Assembly: GCA_013215055.1 (NCBI GenBank)
Contig: JABSRQ010000002.1
Coordinates: 1 to 42,860 of the forward strand
Reading direction: 5' to 3'
From: Pseudomonadales bacterium
GTDB taxonomy: Bacteria > Pseudomonadota > Gammaproteobacteria > Pseudomonadales > DT-91
DNA length: 42,860 nt
In this document: piece after piece, positions 42,430 through 42,860 of the stretch
How positions within the stretch are numbered: the stretch's first letter is position 1
Layout: every line of letters starts with the position of its first letter
Translations under genes and position numbers: made by a program
Notes under the pieces: generated by a model
What the model was told of the DNA's origin: nothing
The model's input: only the letters and a program-made list of their open reading frames with translations
Databases searched by the model: none

Positions 42430-42860
42430 TCAGTATGGCTCAATTCTATTTACTTTTTCCAGTAGATTTTTCTTGCTGACTCGTTGAATGTTTAAAACGG
42501 TATGGCTCACCCGAGAGTAGCCTTCGTTGGCGTTACGCAATTGCATACGGTAATGGAAACAGCTTTGGCTGGTGTATTGATCTACACCGGTGCCAATGCT
42601 GGTGCTGTCTGTCCACTGGCGGCCTTGATTGACATCGGAAAAGGCTAAGCCGCTGCGCTAGGCGAGTAAATCACCGGTGGATTCTCTGAACACATAAATA
42701 TCGGTATTCCGTAAATCGGTTTCTGAAATCAGGCTAACTAAACCTTGGTGATGGTCGTTCAACATATCATCTAACAGGCGAACCACATCCGGCTCGTTAC
42801 TCTGAATCTCACCGTTCTCACCTAATGAGGAGGAGAAATACACACCTTGATAATACGGTT
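42430..42860 (-). pseudogene. Broken 3' end of a large surface-type protein gene
   Basis: The minus frame enters from beyond the window edge and runs YYQGVYFSSSLGENGEIQSN to GDLLA, meets TAG at 42660-42658, then continues in the same frame (RSGLAFSDVNQGRQWTDSTS, QSCFHYRMQLRNANEGYSRV) to TGA at 42432. The second part has the Cys and aromatic strand pattern of large extracellular Ig-like proteins. The last residues are probably encoded by the adjoining IS21-like end, so the gene was cut by an element and later gained the nonsense codon. The family is not firmly recognised. Confidence 0.6.

Overview
The window looks like chromosome of a marine-type gammaproteobacterium. Base composition is moderate (mid-40s % GC by eye). 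The gene families present (msrPQ, poly-HAMP chemoreceptor, BvgS-like hybrid kinase, IS66 and IS21 remnants, lipoproteins with FxxC lipoboxes, a bacterial PRMT-like enzyme) fit the Cellvibrionales/Spongiibacteraceae type, but no rRNA or marker gene is present, so the placement is an inference. I saw no tRNA, rRNA or CRISPR array.

Region 1 (1-5030): the end of a secreted protein, a small outer-membrane beta-barrel, a lipoprotein that resembles heme-thiolate peroxidases, a full-length but multiply broken GMC oxidoreductase pseudogene carrying a (TTTG)9 microsatellite, and a DUF4124-like protein plus GST pair. Region 2 (5031-11700): a hypothetical gene with a CRP-like site upstream, then a LysR regulator divergent from a glutaredoxin - GST - three-domain flavo/iron-sulfur oxidoreductase - HPP membrane protein cluster, then an EamA exporter. 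A perfect 13-bp-arm palindrome lies over the LysR start. Region 3 (11700-19260): a tight operon of diheme cytochrome c peroxidase, msrP and msrQ (periplasmic peroxide removal and methionine-sulfoxide repair), facing a minus-strand group of cupredoxin, diheme cytochrome c and a 991-residue chemoreceptor with three tandem copies of an approximately 91-residue double-HAMP unit.

Region 4 (19260-31270): a STAS protein, an unrecognised 187-aa protein, a PRMT-like methyltransferase with SEWMG double-E and THW loops, a membrane-anchored DDN-like protein, an ABC exporter, a fused signalling-gene remnant, an exported Nudix hydrolase, two lipoproteins, an RluA-type pseudouridine synthase and an epoxide-hydrolase-like enzyme. 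Region 5 (31289-36307): a hybrid histidine kinase with two solute-binding domains and two receivers, then a permease-GNAT pair.

Region 6 (36308-42860) is accessory in character: a long structured leader, an SGNH-like/MBOAT acyltransferase pair (probable export-coupled O-acetylation of a surface polymer), an IS66 remnant, a class II Fic protein preceded by a 12-bp minisatellite and its diverged second cluster, an IS21-type end and a broken large surface-protein gene. The strongest candidates for new biology are the PRMT-like enzyme, the poly-HAMP receptor with its redox neighbours, the LysR/Grx/GST/flavo-FeS/HPP cluster, and the GKTT-type 12-bp repeats beside fic.
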